From Cohnella xylanilytica (GTDB lineage Bacteria; Bacillota; Bacilli; Paenibacillales; Paenibacillaceae), in the NCBI RefSeq assembly GCF_014212175.1, contig NZ_JACJVR010000119.1, forward strand, positions 1 through 56,690: DNA of 56,690 nucleotides. The letters run 5' to 3'. Each line of letters begins with the position of its first letter. Positions within the stretch are counted from its first letter, which is position 1. The notes below the pieces were generated by a model that worked only from the letters and a program-made list of their open reading frames with translations, had not been told where the DNA came from and searched no databases. Of this stretch, positions 47,601 through 56,096 are shown piece after piece. The translations under genes were made by a program, and so were the position numbers.

Positions 47601-49256
47601 ATGGAGCCCCGAGTCGTTCCTTCGTATCCGCTGTTCCTGCTGACCTCCGTTCGCAAGCTTGTCTACCGCCGGCATGACCGGCCGATCCGGCTGCGAATTC
47701 CCGGCGACGCGCTCGTCTTGGTCGCTACGGGCGAAGGAATCCTTCGCCTGGAGGACGGCAAGGCCGCGTCGCTGAAGCCCGGCCGCGTGCTGCCGCTCGG
47801 CCCCCAAGCCGAGGCCGAGCTTCTTCCGGAGCCCGGATCTGGACCGCTCGGCGGCTACGTTCTCTCGTTCGCCGGCCTATCCGTCGGCAGACCGCGCGGA
47901 AGCTGGACCTGCTCTCCCGTCGAGGCGGATCGTTCGCGGCTGCCCGCCGGCGCCTTGAATCTCCGGTCGCTCAAGTCGGCCTCGGCCCGGGCGGAGGAGC
48001 TGCGCCTGCTGCTTCGGCGTCATCCCGAACGGCTGCATGAAGCGCAGGTCGGCTTTTACGCCCTTCTTCAGCACTTGAAGGAGGAGCTGTCGGGGCGGGA
48101 GGAGGACGACGACGGGATCGGACGGACCATCGCGTACATGCACGGGCACTTCCGGCAGAAGGTGAAGCTAGGCGCCCTGTCCGAGATCGCGGGCTTGACT
48201 CCGACCTCGTACTCGAGAAGCTTCAAGAAGGCGAAGGGAATGCCTCCGATGGAATATTTGAACCGCATTCGGATCCAACGGGCGAAGCAGCTTCTCGGCG
48301 AGGGAAGCTCCATCAAGGAAGCGTCCGAATCGGCGGGCTTCGGCAACGAATATTATTTCAGCCGGATGTTCAAGCGGGAGGTCGGCATTCCTCCGACGGT
48401 CTACGTGAAGCGAAGAGAGCTCCGGGTCGCGGCGGCCTCCTGCTTCGGCTACGCGGACTGCCTTCGTTCGCTGGGCGTGGAGCCGGCGGCTTCGATGAAC
48501 GGCGGGCGTCACGTGGATCAAGACGAAGAGGAGCATCGGCAGTCGGTCGAGAGCGAGCTGGAGAAGATGGCCGCGGCCCGTCCGGATCTCATTCTCTGCG
48601 ACAGCCGGCATCGTCCGTTCCGCGAGCGGTTGAAGCGAATCGCGCCTACCGTCGAACTCGAATTCACGGTCGATTGGAGAAGGACGCACCGGACGATCGC
48701 CGAGCTCGTGTCGAGGGAGAAGGAGGCTTCGATCAACTTCCGGCAGATCGACCGGATGATCGAGCGGACGAGGCGGGCGCTTCAGGCGTCCGACGCCCGC
48801 CCGCCGTCCTTCGCCTTCCTTCGTCTGTTCCGCCGGACCGTCAGGGTGCAGGGGACCGGCCTGCATCCGATGAATTCGCTGCTGTACGCCGAGCTGGGAC
48901 TGGTCCCTGGCAGCAGCGTTCCGCTGAACGTTCCCTATCGGGAATACGACCTTCGGCAAGTCCCCTACTTCGACGCGGATTACTTGTACTGCTACGACGA
49001 CCCGCACTCCGGCGCCGACGGCGATCGGGAGGCGGCGAGGCCGGGAAGCGCGGCGGCAGTCGCAGGCCGAGACGATCGGCGAGAGACTCGCCGGGACGTC
49101 CGCGCCGACGGCCGCATCGTCGAAGCGTCGAACTGGATCGGCATGAGCTGGTCGCCGCTCGGGCAGCGCAAGATCATGGAGGAGCTGCTTCGCTCCTCCT
49201 CCGGCTCCCGCGACATAGGGATGGAGGACGCGGCAATAAGGATCGGTACGCGATAG
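47601..49256 (+). CDS. AraC-family regulator fused to a siderophore-binding domain (Btr-like)
   Basis: A 551-residue regulator with an N-terminal cupin-like part, two AraC helix-turn-helix motifs (VKLGALSEIAGLTPTSYSRSFKKAKG and IKEASESAGFGNEYYFSRMFKREVG, about 185-270) and a C-terminal domain resembling a siderophore-binding protein (SLGVEPAASMNGG, MAAARPDLILCDSRHRPF). GGGAAGGAG precedes the ATG. It lies just after the siderophore uptake genes and probably activates them when it binds the ferric siderophore. Same plan as the regulator at 11460 but clearly diverged. An Arg/Asp-rich insert (AGRDDRRETRRDVRADG) sits near the end. Confidence 0.87.
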   Translation: MEPRVVPSYPLFLLTSVRKLVYRRHDRPIRLRIPGDALVLVATGEGILRLEDGKAASLKPGRVLPLGPQAEAELLPEPGSGPLGGYVLSFAGLSVGRPRGSWTCSPVEADRSRLPAGALNLRSLKSASARAEELRLLLRRHPERLHEAQVGFYALLQHLKEELSGREEDDDGIGRTIAYMHGHFRQKVKLGALSEIAGLTPTSYSRSFKKAKGMPPMEYLNRIRIQRAKQLLGEGSSIKEASESAGFGNEYYFSRMFKREVGIPPTVYVKRRELRVAAASCFGYADCLRSLGVEPAASMNGGRHVDQDEEEHRQSVESELEKMAAARPDLILCDSRHRPFRERLKRIAPTVELEFTVDWRRTHRTIAELVSREKEASINFRQIDRMIERTRRALQASDARPPSFAFLRLFRRTVRVQGTGLHPMNSLLYAELGLVPGSSVPLNVPYREYDLRQVPYFDADYLYCYDDPHSGADGDREAARPGSAAAVAGRDDRRETRRDVRADGRIVEASNWIGMSWSPLGQRKIMEELLRSSSGSRDIGMEDAAIRIGTR

Positions 49257-49284
49257 GAGACGGAACCCTGCGGGGTTCCGTCTC
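49257..49284 (+). terminator. Rho-independent terminator-like hairpin
   Basis: GAGACGGAACCC-TGC-GGGGTTCCGTCTC is an almost perfect 12-base stem directly after the regulator's stop. The T tract is poor (TGCGTGTTTATT), but the stem is strong. Confidence 0.8.
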
Positions 49285-49385
49285 TGCGTGTTTATTCCCG
49301 CGTCGAGGATACCCGGAAATGGGCCCGAACGCTAAGGGGATTCAGGATACGCTATTTCGTCCCCCTCCTGAATGGAAAAAAAGGG

Positions 49386-49435
49386 TTGAAAATATATATC
49401 GATTCGACCTATAATATGTATCGAAACGACATATA
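49386..49435 (+). promoter_or_regulatory. PadR gene promoter with two direct repeats
   Basis: TTGAAA (49386-49391), an 18-base spacer and a perfect TATAAT (49410-49415). Two copies of TATCGAWWCGACMTATA (49397-49413 and 49419-49435) are 22 bp apart, one between -35 and -10 and one over the transcription start. This is the layout of a repressor operator on one face of the helix, most likely for autorepression by the PadR protein. Confidence 0.7.
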
Positions 49436-49461
49436 TCCTTCGGGGAATCGAGGTTCGGAAT

Positions 49462-50013
49462 TTGTACGAATTGTTCGTGCTGGGAGAACTGATGACGGGC
49501 GAGAAGCACGGCTACATGCTGCAGGACGTTCTGAAGAACGCGGTCGGGCAGGGGAGGAAGATCAGCTCGGGGACGCTGTACCCGCTTCTGTCTCGCATGG
49601 TGGAGGGCGGGTGGATCCGGCTGCGCGAAGAAGAAGAGACGGCGGGGGGGCGAACGAAGAAGATTTACGAGATCACCCCTTCGGGAGAGGAACGCTTCCA
49701 GCGATTGATGGCGGAGCCGTTCGATCCGGTCTACGACGCGGACACCCAGAATACGCTTCGGTTTAAGATGGTCTACTTTCGATACGTGCCCAAGGAGGTG
49801 CGTCTGGCCTGCCTGGATCAATATTTGCGCCTGCTCGAGCAGAGCCTGGCGCACGTGGCCCGGTTCGAGGCGTATCTGCTCGCCGAGCGGCCGGAGCCCG
49901 AGAAGCAGCGCGTTCAGCTGCTGCGCACGTTCGACCACCGCAAGAGGCTGGGAGAGGTCGAAGCCGAGTGGATCCGGGAAGAGATCGAGCGAGTGAGAGA
50001 GCAGCAGGATTAA
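49462..50013 (+). CDS. PadR-family transcriptional regulator
   Basis: A 183-residue regulator starting at TTG 49462 (MYELFVLGELMTGEKHGYML). The winged helix contains ISSGTLYPLLSRMVEGGWIRLREEE and GRTKKIYEITPSGEERF, followed by a helical C-terminal dimerisation domain (PadR subfamily with long C-terminus). It lies 43 bases before an MFS transporter gene, which it presumably controls. The ribosome binding site before the TTG (GAGG, 49450-49453) is modest. Confidence 0.9.
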   Translation: MYELFVLGELMTGEKHGYMLQDVLKNAVGQGRKISSGTLYPLLSRMVEGGWIRLREEEETAGGRTKKIYEITPSGEERFQRLMAEPFDPVYDADTQNTLRFKMVYFRYVPKEVRLACLDQYLRLLEQSLAHVARFEAYLLAERPEPEKQRVQLLRTFDHRKRLGEVEAEWIREEIERVREQQD

Positions 50014-50056
50014 GCCGGGATAGAACATCGATTAGAGGGAGATTAGGGAGGATCCA

Positions 50057-51208
50057 ATGGAGAGACTGTGGACGAAGCCTTTCATCGTGATGACCGTGGC
50101 GATGCTGGTGCTGTTTACGGGGTTCTATCTGCTATTGCCCACGATGCCTCTGTATATCAAGAGCTTGGGAGGAACGGAGTCGCAGGTCGGGCTGGTGGCG
50201 GGGGTATTCACGTTGACGGCGGTCGTCTTCCGCCCGATCGTGGGAGGATTGCTGGACCGCTATGGAAGAAGGCCGTTCATGATCGCGGGACTTCTGCTGT
50301 TCGTCCTGTCGATGGGGCTCTACCCTTGGGCCAGCGCGTTCGCCCTGCTTCTCGCCCTCCGCGTGCTGCACGGCGCCAGCTGGGCTCTGTCGACGACCGC
50401 CGTCAGCACCTCGATTACGGATATGATCCCGGCTTCGCGGCGCGGCGAGGGCATGGGATGGTTCGGCATGGCGATGACGGTCGCCATGGGGATCGGGCCG
50501 ACGGTCGGAGTATGGGCGCTTGACGGAGGGGAGTACACTCGCCTGTTCGGAATCGCGACGGGACTCTCCGCGGTCGCGTTCCTGCTCGCTATGACCGCCC
50601 GGATTCCGAAGCACCCGAGATCGTCATCGAGGAGAATCGTCCTGTTCGAGCGATCCGTCCTGCCGCTCACCGCGGCGCTCTTCTTCCTGTCCGTCGCTTA
50701 CGGCGGAATTACGACGTTCCTGCCGCTGTTCGGGGAGTCGATCCGGGTGAACTCGGGCACCTTCTTCCTGGTGTACGCTCTCGCGCTGACGCTGGCCAGG
50801 CCGGTCGCGGGCAAGCTGTCCGACCGGTACGGCGAGGCCGTCGTCATCGTTCCCGGCTTGGCGATCACCGTGCTGTCGCTCGCGGTTCTCAGCTTCTCGA
50901 CGAATCTGGCCGGCGTCGTCATCGCCGCGGTTCTGTACGGCATCGGCTTCGGATCCGCGCAGCCGGCGCTTCAAGCGGCGAATCTGAGGCTGGCCCCGCC
51001 GGATCGCCGAGGGGTCGCCAGCGCTTCGTTCATGACGGCGTTCGATCTCGGCATCGGGCTCGGTTCGATCGTTCTCGGCTGGGTGTCCCAATATACCGGC
51101 TACGAGACGCTGTTCCTCGTCTGCGCGGGCTCCGTGCTCGTATCCGCTGCGATCTTCGTCTCGCTGGTTCGGGGGAGGCTGGCGAAGCGGCGGGAGATAG
51201 CCGCCTGA
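50057..51208 (+). CDS. MFS efflux transporter
   Basis: A 383-residue major facilitator with about 12 helices. Motif A between helices 2 and 3 is GGLLDRYGRRP, and its second-half copy is GKLSDRYGE. Motif C-like PTVGVWALDG follows helix 5. The subtype is the drug-efflux (YfcJ/arabinose-efflux-permease) type. AGGGAGGAT precedes the ATG. Co-transcribed with the PadR regulator; a ligand that inactivates PadR would induce its own export. Confidence 0.92.
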   Translation: MERLWTKPFIVMTVAMLVLFTGFYLLLPTMPLYIKSLGGTESQVGLVAGVFTLTAVVFRPIVGGLLDRYGRRPFMIAGLLLFVLSMGLYPWASAFALLLALRVLHGASWALSTTAVSTSITDMIPASRRGEGMGWFGMAMTVAMGIGPTVGVWALDGGEYTRLFGIATGLSAVAFLLAMTARIPKHPRSSSRRIVLFERSVLPLTAALFFLSVAYGGITTFLPLFGESIRVNSGTFFLVYALALTLARPVAGKLSDRYGEAVVIVPGLAITVLSLAVLSFSTNLAGVVIAAVLYGIGFGSAQPALQAANLRLAPPDRRGVASASFMTAFDLGIGLGSIVLGWVSQYTGYETLFLVCAGSVLVSAAIFVSLVRGRLAKRREIAA

Positions 51209-51241
51209 CGGGTTCCGCTGCTCGAAGATCCGGCTCATACG

Positions 51242-51463
51242 CTACTCGGCATCGGCGCCAGCCCCGGGCTCGATCCCGGACTCGGGCACCGCGTCGTACT
51301 TGTTCATCTCGAGCGACACTTTATGCCCGTTCTCCAGGCAGATATCCATGAAGCCGATCATCTTGTCCTTCTCCGTCTCGACGTCGAAGATGAACTCGGG
51401 CTCCTCGGTTAAGCCGAGCATGATTCTCATCCGGTAATACATCGCTTCTGGCTCGATGCTCAA
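51242..51463 (-). CDS. Hypothetical protein, 73 aa
   Basis: AGGAGGT lies 7 bases before a TTG at 51463 that opens a 73-codon frame (SIEPEAMYYRMRIMLGL ... PEFIFDVETEKDKMIGFMDICLENGHKVSLEMNKYD). The product is acidic, probably beta-rich, with a disordered C-terminal tail (PESGIEPGAGADAE). The frame is open further upstream, but that region is the promoter of the divergent SDR gene. No family recognised. Confidence 0.65.
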   Translation of the reverse strand: MSIEPEAMYYRMRIMLGLTEEPEFIFDVETEKDKMIGFMDICLENGHKVSLEMNKYDAVPESGIEPGAGADAE

Positions 51464-51662
51464 GCGGAGACCTCCTGTCGGTCCTGATGTTCCAATTATC
51501 TCCAACCTCGGGCCTCTCAATGAGGGATCGGAGCGAACTTGCGCAAGCACGTACGGGAATCGCGGTTCGATTGACGGATTCCTGTCCTTGCCATATACTT
51601 TTCTCGATAATTCACTTACAGATAATGCGTTAGTTATGAAAAGTATATAAGGAGGCAGTCTC

Positions 51663-52319
51663 ATGAGCCAGAAGCCATTGCTAGTTATCGTAGGAGCGGG
51701 ACCGGGAGTGGCGGCCGGAGTCGCCCGCAAATTCGGCAGCGAAGGATTTCGCATCGTTCTCGTCGCGAGAACGGAGCGGACGCTGAACGGCGGTCTCGAA
51801 GAGCTTCGCGGGAGGAACGTCGAAGCGTACGGGGAGACCGCGGACGCTGCCGATCCGGACTCGCTGGTCCGAGCCTTCGAACGCATCCGCGCGCAATACG
51901 GAGACGCGGACGTACTCGTGTACAATGTCGCGAATATCGTCCGGGGGAATGCCCTGGAGTTAAGCGAGGAGCAGCTTCTCCAGGATCTCAGAGGGAACGC
52001 CGTCGGCGCGTTGACGAGCGCGAAGCAGGTCGTTCCGGCCATGATCGGGCGGAAGTCGGGCGCTCTGTTTTTCACGGGAGGCACGATCTCTCTTCGCCCG
52101 AATCCGGAATACGCGTCCTTGTCGATAGGCAAGGCGGCGATTCGTTCGCTCGCCCTGTCGCTGGCGGAGACGTTGTCCCCTCACGGCATCTACGTCGGGC
52201 AGGTTCTCATCGGGGGCCATGTCCGCAAGGGCACGTATTACGATCCGGATCGGATCGCGGAGGTGTTCTGGGACTTGTATGTCCGGAAGGACCGGCAGGA
52301 AGCCGTCTATCAACAATAA
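51663..52319 (+). CDS. SDR-family protein lacking the catalytic tyrosine
   Basis: A 218-residue Rossmann-fold protein: LVIVGAGPGVAAGVARKFG cofactor loop and VLVYNVANI in place of the NNAG strand. At the active site the sequence is EYASLSIGKAAIRSL: the lysine is present but the residue four before it is serine instead of tyrosine. AGGAGG precedes the ATG. It may bind NAD(P) without classical dehydrogenase activity, or use another residue. It stands alone between divergent and convergent neighbours. Confidence 0.85.
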   Translation: MSQKPLLVIVGAGPGVAAGVARKFGSEGFRIVLVARTERTLNGGLEELRGRNVEAYGETADAADPDSLVRAFERIRAQYGDADVLVYNVANIVRGNALELSEEQLLQDLRGNAVGALTSAKQVVPAMIGRKSGALFFTGGTISLRPNPEYASLSIGKAAIRSLALSLAETLSPHGIYVGQVLIGGHVRKGTYYDPDRIAEVFWDLYVRKDRQEAVYQQ

Positions 52320-52355
52320 GGCCGGCTCGTCCCGGCGCGGGCTTCGCCCGGCACG

Positions 52356-53417
52356 CTAAGCCGCGGGAATCCATCCCGAGAGCAGCGCTCCGCCTTCCGG
52401 ATGGTTGCCCGCGGCCAGCTCTCCCCCGTGTCGCCGGACGATCCGGCGCGAGATCGTCAGCCCCAGCCCGGCCCCGCCCGTGGACCGGTTCCTCGATTCT
52501 TCTCCCCGATACAACGGTTCGAACGCCCGATGCAGCTCCTCCGGACCGAAGCCGGGCCCCGAATCCCGGATCGCGAAGTGGATCTCGTCCCCTTGCTTGC
52601 GGCATTGAACGACGATCGAGCCGCCCGCCGGCGCGTGCCTGGCGGCGTTATCGAGCAGATTGCCGACGGCGCGCTCCAGCAGGTGGGAGTCCCCGCGAAC
52701 GGCGCACTCCTCCTCGGCCAGCGCCGAGATGACGGAGATCCGCTTCTCCCCGGCCAGCGGGCCGAGCCCCTCGATCGCCTTCCTCAGAACGAGCCGAAGA
52801 TCGACCCGGCTGTCGGCCGTCTCCGTCTCCGAATATTCCAGCTTGGCGAAAGCGAACAGATCCTCGACCAGCCGGTCCAATTGGGCCGACTTCTCCTTGC
52901 ATACCGCCACGTACTTCGCCATCTGTTCCGGCGATTGGGCGATGCCTTGCTCCAGCCCGTCCAGATAGCCCCGCAACGCGAACAGCGGCGTCCGCAGATC
53001 ATGGGCGACGGCGGCGATGACGAACCGCCGCTCTTCTTCCAATTCCGCCTGCTTCCGATGGGAGCTCCGAAGCCCGTTCACCATCGCGTCGAAGCCGTCG
53101 CGCACGTCGGCGATCTCCGCGATCCGCGTGTCGGGCAGCCGGACGTCCCAATCGTCCTCGCCGATCCGGCGGGCCGCCAGGCCGAGCTTCTCGAGGGGCG
53201 TGAGTAGCTGCTTGCGCATCCCGAGGCCGATAAGGAAGAAGGCGGCGAGGAGCCCGGCGACCGCCGCCAGAATCTGAAGCCGGCTCAGAGGCTCGTTATC
53301 GCCGAACTCGAGAGATCCGGATTCGGCGAGGCGCGCGGCGATCAGGAACAGCCACGGCAGCATGAACAGGACGTACAAGCCGATTAGGGCGTACGTGCGA
53401 ATGCGTAATTTTCTCAT
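52356..53417 (-). CDS. Sensor histidine kinase with HAMP domain
   Basis: A 353-residue kinase with two membrane helices (about 8-28 and 48-68), HAMP (LLTPLEKLGLAARRIGEDDWD), HisKA (VAAVAHDLRTPLFALRGYLDGLEQG, His acceptor) and HATPase (NLLDNAARHAPAG, IRDSGPGFGPEEL, TGGAGLGLTISRRIVRRHGG). ATG at 53417 follows GGGAGGTTAAG and lies 1 base after the response-regulator stop. It partners that regulator. The short extracytoplasmic loop (about 20 residues, SGSLEFGDNEPL) leaves little room for ligand binding outside. Confidence 0.93.
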   Translation of the reverse strand: MRKLRIRTYALIGLYVLFMLPWLFLIAARLAESGSLEFGDNEPLSRLQILAAVAGLLAAFFLIGLGMRKQLLTPLEKLGLAARRIGEDDWDVRLPDTRIAEIADVRDGFDAMVNGLRSSHRKQAELEEERRFVIAAVAHDLRTPLFALRGYLDGLEQGIAQSPEQMAKYVAVCKEKSAQLDRLVEDLFAFAKLEYSETETADSRVDLRLVLRKAIEGLGPLAGEKRISVISALAEEECAVRGDSHLLERAVGNLLDNAARHAPAGGSIVVQCRKQGDEIHFAIRDSGPGFGPEELHRAFEPLYRGEESRNRSTGGAGLGLTISRRIVRRHGGELAAGNHPEGGALLSGWIPAA

Positions 53418-53418
53418 C

Positions 53419-54105
53419 TTAACCTCCCTCGAAGCGGTAACCGACTCCCCAGACATTGACCAGGTACCGCGGATGCTCCGGATCGGCCTCGATCTTGTCG
53501 CGAAGCCGGCCGAGATGGACGCGGATCGTATGCTTGTCGCCGATTCCGTCCCAGAACCGGTCCAGCAGCTGCTCGTAAGTGAACACGTACCGGGGATGCT
53601 CCGCGAACCATCGAAGCAATTCGTACTCCTTCGGGGTCAGCGAGACGCTTGTCCCTTCTACGAACACTTCCCTTGCGGAGAGATCCAGCTTGAGACGGCC
53701 GTACTCCAACACCTTGTGCGCGGCCTCCGTCCGGGAAGCGGTCCGCCGGAGCACCGCCTTCACCCGGGCGACGATCTCGCCCGGCGAAGCGGTCTTGACG
53801 ATGTAATCGTCGCCGCCGAGCGTCAGCCCCCGGATCTTGTCCACGTCGTCTCCGCGGGCGCTCAAGAACAGAATCGGCACGTCGCTCTCCGCGCGGATTT
53901 GCCGGCACAGCTCGAAGCCGTTCTGGCCGGGCATCATGACGTCGAGAACGATGCAGTGGACCGGCTGCCGCCGGAATTCGGCCAGCGCGGCGGCGGCGTC
54001 ATGGGCGGTAAGCACGTTAAAGCGGTCGTTCTCCAGGAAGTCCCTTAACAGATCGACGATGCTCGGATCGTCGTCCACGACGAGCACCGTATTGGCTTCA
54101 TTCAC
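53419..54105 (-). CDS. OmpR-family response regulator
   Basis: A 228-residue regulator: VVDDDPSIVDLL acidic pocket, phospho-acceptor in CIVLDVMMPGQNG, lysine in DDYIVKTASPGE, and a winged helix (SLTPKEYELLRWFAEHPRYVFTYEQLLDRFW, TIRVHLGRLRDKIEADP). The residue after the switch lysine is threonine instead of the almost universal proline. It is divergent to the DJ-1/PfpI-type gene, which may be a target. RBS GGGATTATCG is weak. Confidence 0.93.
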   Translation of the reverse strand: MNEANTVLVVDDDPSIVDLLRDFLENDRFNVLTAHDAAAALAEFRRQPVHCIVLDVMMPGQNGFELCRQIRAESDVPILFLSARGDDVDKIRGLTLGGDDYIVKTASPGEIVARVKAVLRRTASRTEAAHKVLEYGRLKLDLSAREVFVEGTSVSLTPKEYELLRWFAEHPRYVFTYEQLLDRFWDGIGDKHTIRVHLGRLRDKIEADPEHPRYLVNVWGVGYRFEGG

Positions 54106-54315
54106 GATAATCCCACCTTTGCCTCCAGTTTATCACGAGATCGGCTTCCGCGAACGGAACGATCCGTTTCGTGACGGGTCGTTTATTGTTTTGTGACCTT
54201 TCGGCCCCTACGTTCGGGATGTTCGGTTGTTAGGATAAGAGAGCAAGCGCGGACGGCGTTCCCCGGAACGTCGCGCGGCAGCGCGCGGCAGTCAGAATCG
54301 ACAGGAGGTTTCCTT

Positions 54316-55365
54316 ATGTTGAACGTGCAAATCGTGCTTTTCGACGGCTTCGATCTGCTGGACGCCCTCGCGCCTTACGAGGTGTTCAGCGCGGCCGCGG
54401 CCTATTCGGATCATGCCATAACCGTGGAGCTCGTCACCGCCGAAGGACCGAGATCCGTGCCGAGCGGAGTGGGCGGGCTGCGCATCGAAGCGAGCGGCCG
54501 GCTCGAGCCGGAACGCGGAGGCATCCTTCTCGTGCCCGGCGCCGCCGGCGACGCCTATGGCCAAGGGCCCGATTCCGTCCCGGCGATTCTCGGACGGGCC
54601 ATGATCACGGAATTGACCGGGCGGATGAGGCAGGCCATGGAACGCCCGGACGTCGTGGTCGCCACGGTGTGCGGAGGCTCCTTGCTGCTGGCGATGGGCG
54701 GGCTGCTGGAAGGCCGGCATGCGGTCACCCATCATCTGGGCATGGGAGTGTTCGGAGCGACCGGCGCCATTCCCGTCCCGGCGCGCGTCGTGGATGACGG
54801 CGATCTGGTAAGCGGAGGCGGGGTCACTTCGGGCTTCGACGTCGCCTTGTACTTGGTGGAACGCGAGTTGGGGCCGCGGATCGCGCACGAGGTCGAGAGG
54901 TTGTTCGAATACGAGCGGCGGGGGACGGCGTGGCGGGCGCAAGGGATGGCCCCGATCGTCGGCAAGCCTCCGGCGGACGAAGAACCGGCGCGCGAAGCCG
55001 GCTCGGCGGAAGCGGCGAGCGCCGTTCCGACGATGTCCGTTCCGACGAGCTCCGGCGGACAAGCGTCCGTCTTCGACGGAGAGTGGGACGCGTCGATCGC
55101 GACTCCGGTCGGGAAGCTGGAGGTCAGGTTCTCCATCTCGACCCGGAACGGCCAGATCGAGGGCACGGCCTCGCAAGGAGGGGAGACGGTCGAGCTGCAG
55201 AACCCCGTTCTGGCCGGCGGCAACCTCCTATGGACGATGCGGGTCTCGAAGCCGATGCGCCTGAACCTGAAGTTCGAGGTCGCCGTCGACGGAGACCGGA
55301 TGATCGGCATCGCCAAAGCCGGCATTCTGCCGGCATCCAAATTAACGGGCCATAGAGTGTCCTGA
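54316..55365 (+). CDS. DJ-1/PfpI-family protein with C-terminal beta domain
   Basis: A 349-residue two-domain protein. Residues 1-195 are a DJ-1/PfpI class I glutamine-amidotransferase-like domain: IVLFDGFDLLDALAPYEVF (conserved Glu), the nucleophile elbow VVATVCGGSLLLA (Cys about residue 119) and the following THHLG. After a Pro/Glu/Ala-rich linker (about 215-255) comes a domain of about 95 residues with alternating strands (FDGEWDASIATPVGKLEVRFSIS, GQIEGTASQGGETVELQNP). AggAGG precedes the ATG at 54316. Such fusions are unusual; enzyme activity is not known. Confidence 0.82.
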   Translation: MLNVQIVLFDGFDLLDALAPYEVFSAAAAYSDHAITVELVTAEGPRSVPSGVGGLRIEASGRLEPERGGILLVPGAAGDAYGQGPDSVPAILGRAMITELTGRMRQAMERPDVVVATVCGGSLLLAMGGLLEGRHAVTHHLGMGVFGATGAIPVPARVVDDGDLVSGGGVTSGFDVALYLVERELGPRIAHEVERLFEYERRGTAWRAQGMAPIVGKPPADEEPAREAGSAEAASAVPTMSVPTSSGGQASVFDGEWDASIATPVGKLEVRFSISTRNGQIEGTASQGGETVELQNPVLAGGNLLWTMRVSKPMRLNLKFEVAVDGDRMIGIAKAGILPASKLTGHRVS

Positions 55366-55417
55366 ATTGCGGACGGCGGCATCTGTGCGACTGGATTATG
55401 CGAAAAAGGGGAGTCCC

Positions 55418-56062
55418 ATGAAGAAGCGTACCTTGTGGTTCGGGCTGTTGGCCTGCGTCAGCCTTGCATTTATCGTTTACGCCTTGGCGAAAAATTACCT
55501 GATCGAACCCGGAGCCGAGAGCTTCCTCAGCCATAAAACCGATCTGAAGCGCGAGCTCAACCTCCCGGTCTGGCTGAACGTGATGTACGTTCACGTCGCC
55601 TTCGCCTGCGTCGCCATGGCGGCCGGGCTAATCAACTTCTCCAACCGGATCTTCGCGAAGAGCCGCAAGTTCCATCGGGCGAACGGCTACGTCTATCTTC
55701 TGTCCGTTCTTATCGTCGTGCTGACTTCCGGCTACATGGCGCCCTATGCCACCGGAGGCAAAATCGCGAGCATGGGGTTCAACGCGCTGAATTTGATCTG
55801 GCTGTTCGTCACCGTCATGGCGCTCGTCCAGATCAAGAGGAAGAGAATCGTCCGTCACCGGAACTGGATGATCCGGAGCTACGCCTTCTGCTTCACGAAC
55901 ATGACGATTCATCTCCTGACTTCGCTTATGCACGACGGGTTCGGACTCGACTACGCGTCCGGCTACACGATCGGAGTGTACGGCTCCATCGCGCTGCTGC
56001 TGGCGATTCCGAACGTCGTCATCCGCCTGATCGGTCCGGGAAGCGAGGCCGTTCAAGCATAA
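55418..56062 (+). CDS. DUF2306-type membrane protein
   Basis: A 214-residue membrane protein with six predicted helices. HVAFACVAMAAGLINFSNRIFAKSRKFHRANGYVYLLSV and RHRNWMIRSYAFCFTNMTIHL are typical of DUF2306/YozB-related proteins, where the paired histidines may bind haem. GGGGAGT precedes the ATG. It is the middle gene of a three-gene forward unit (54316-56561). Confidence 0.8.
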   Translation: MKKRTLWFGLLACVSLAFIVYALAKNYLIEPGAESFLSHKTDLKRELNLPVWLNVMYVHVAFACVAMAAGLINFSNRIFAKSRKFHRANGYVYLLSVLIVVLTSGYMAPYATGGKIASMGFNALNLIWLFVTVMALVQIKRKRIVRHRNWMIRSYAFCFTNMTIHLLTSLMHDGFGLDYASGYTIGVYGSIALLLAIPNVVIRLIGPGSEAVQA

Positions 56063-56096
56063 TTCGATCGAGATTAGGAAAAAGGCGGGGAAAACC

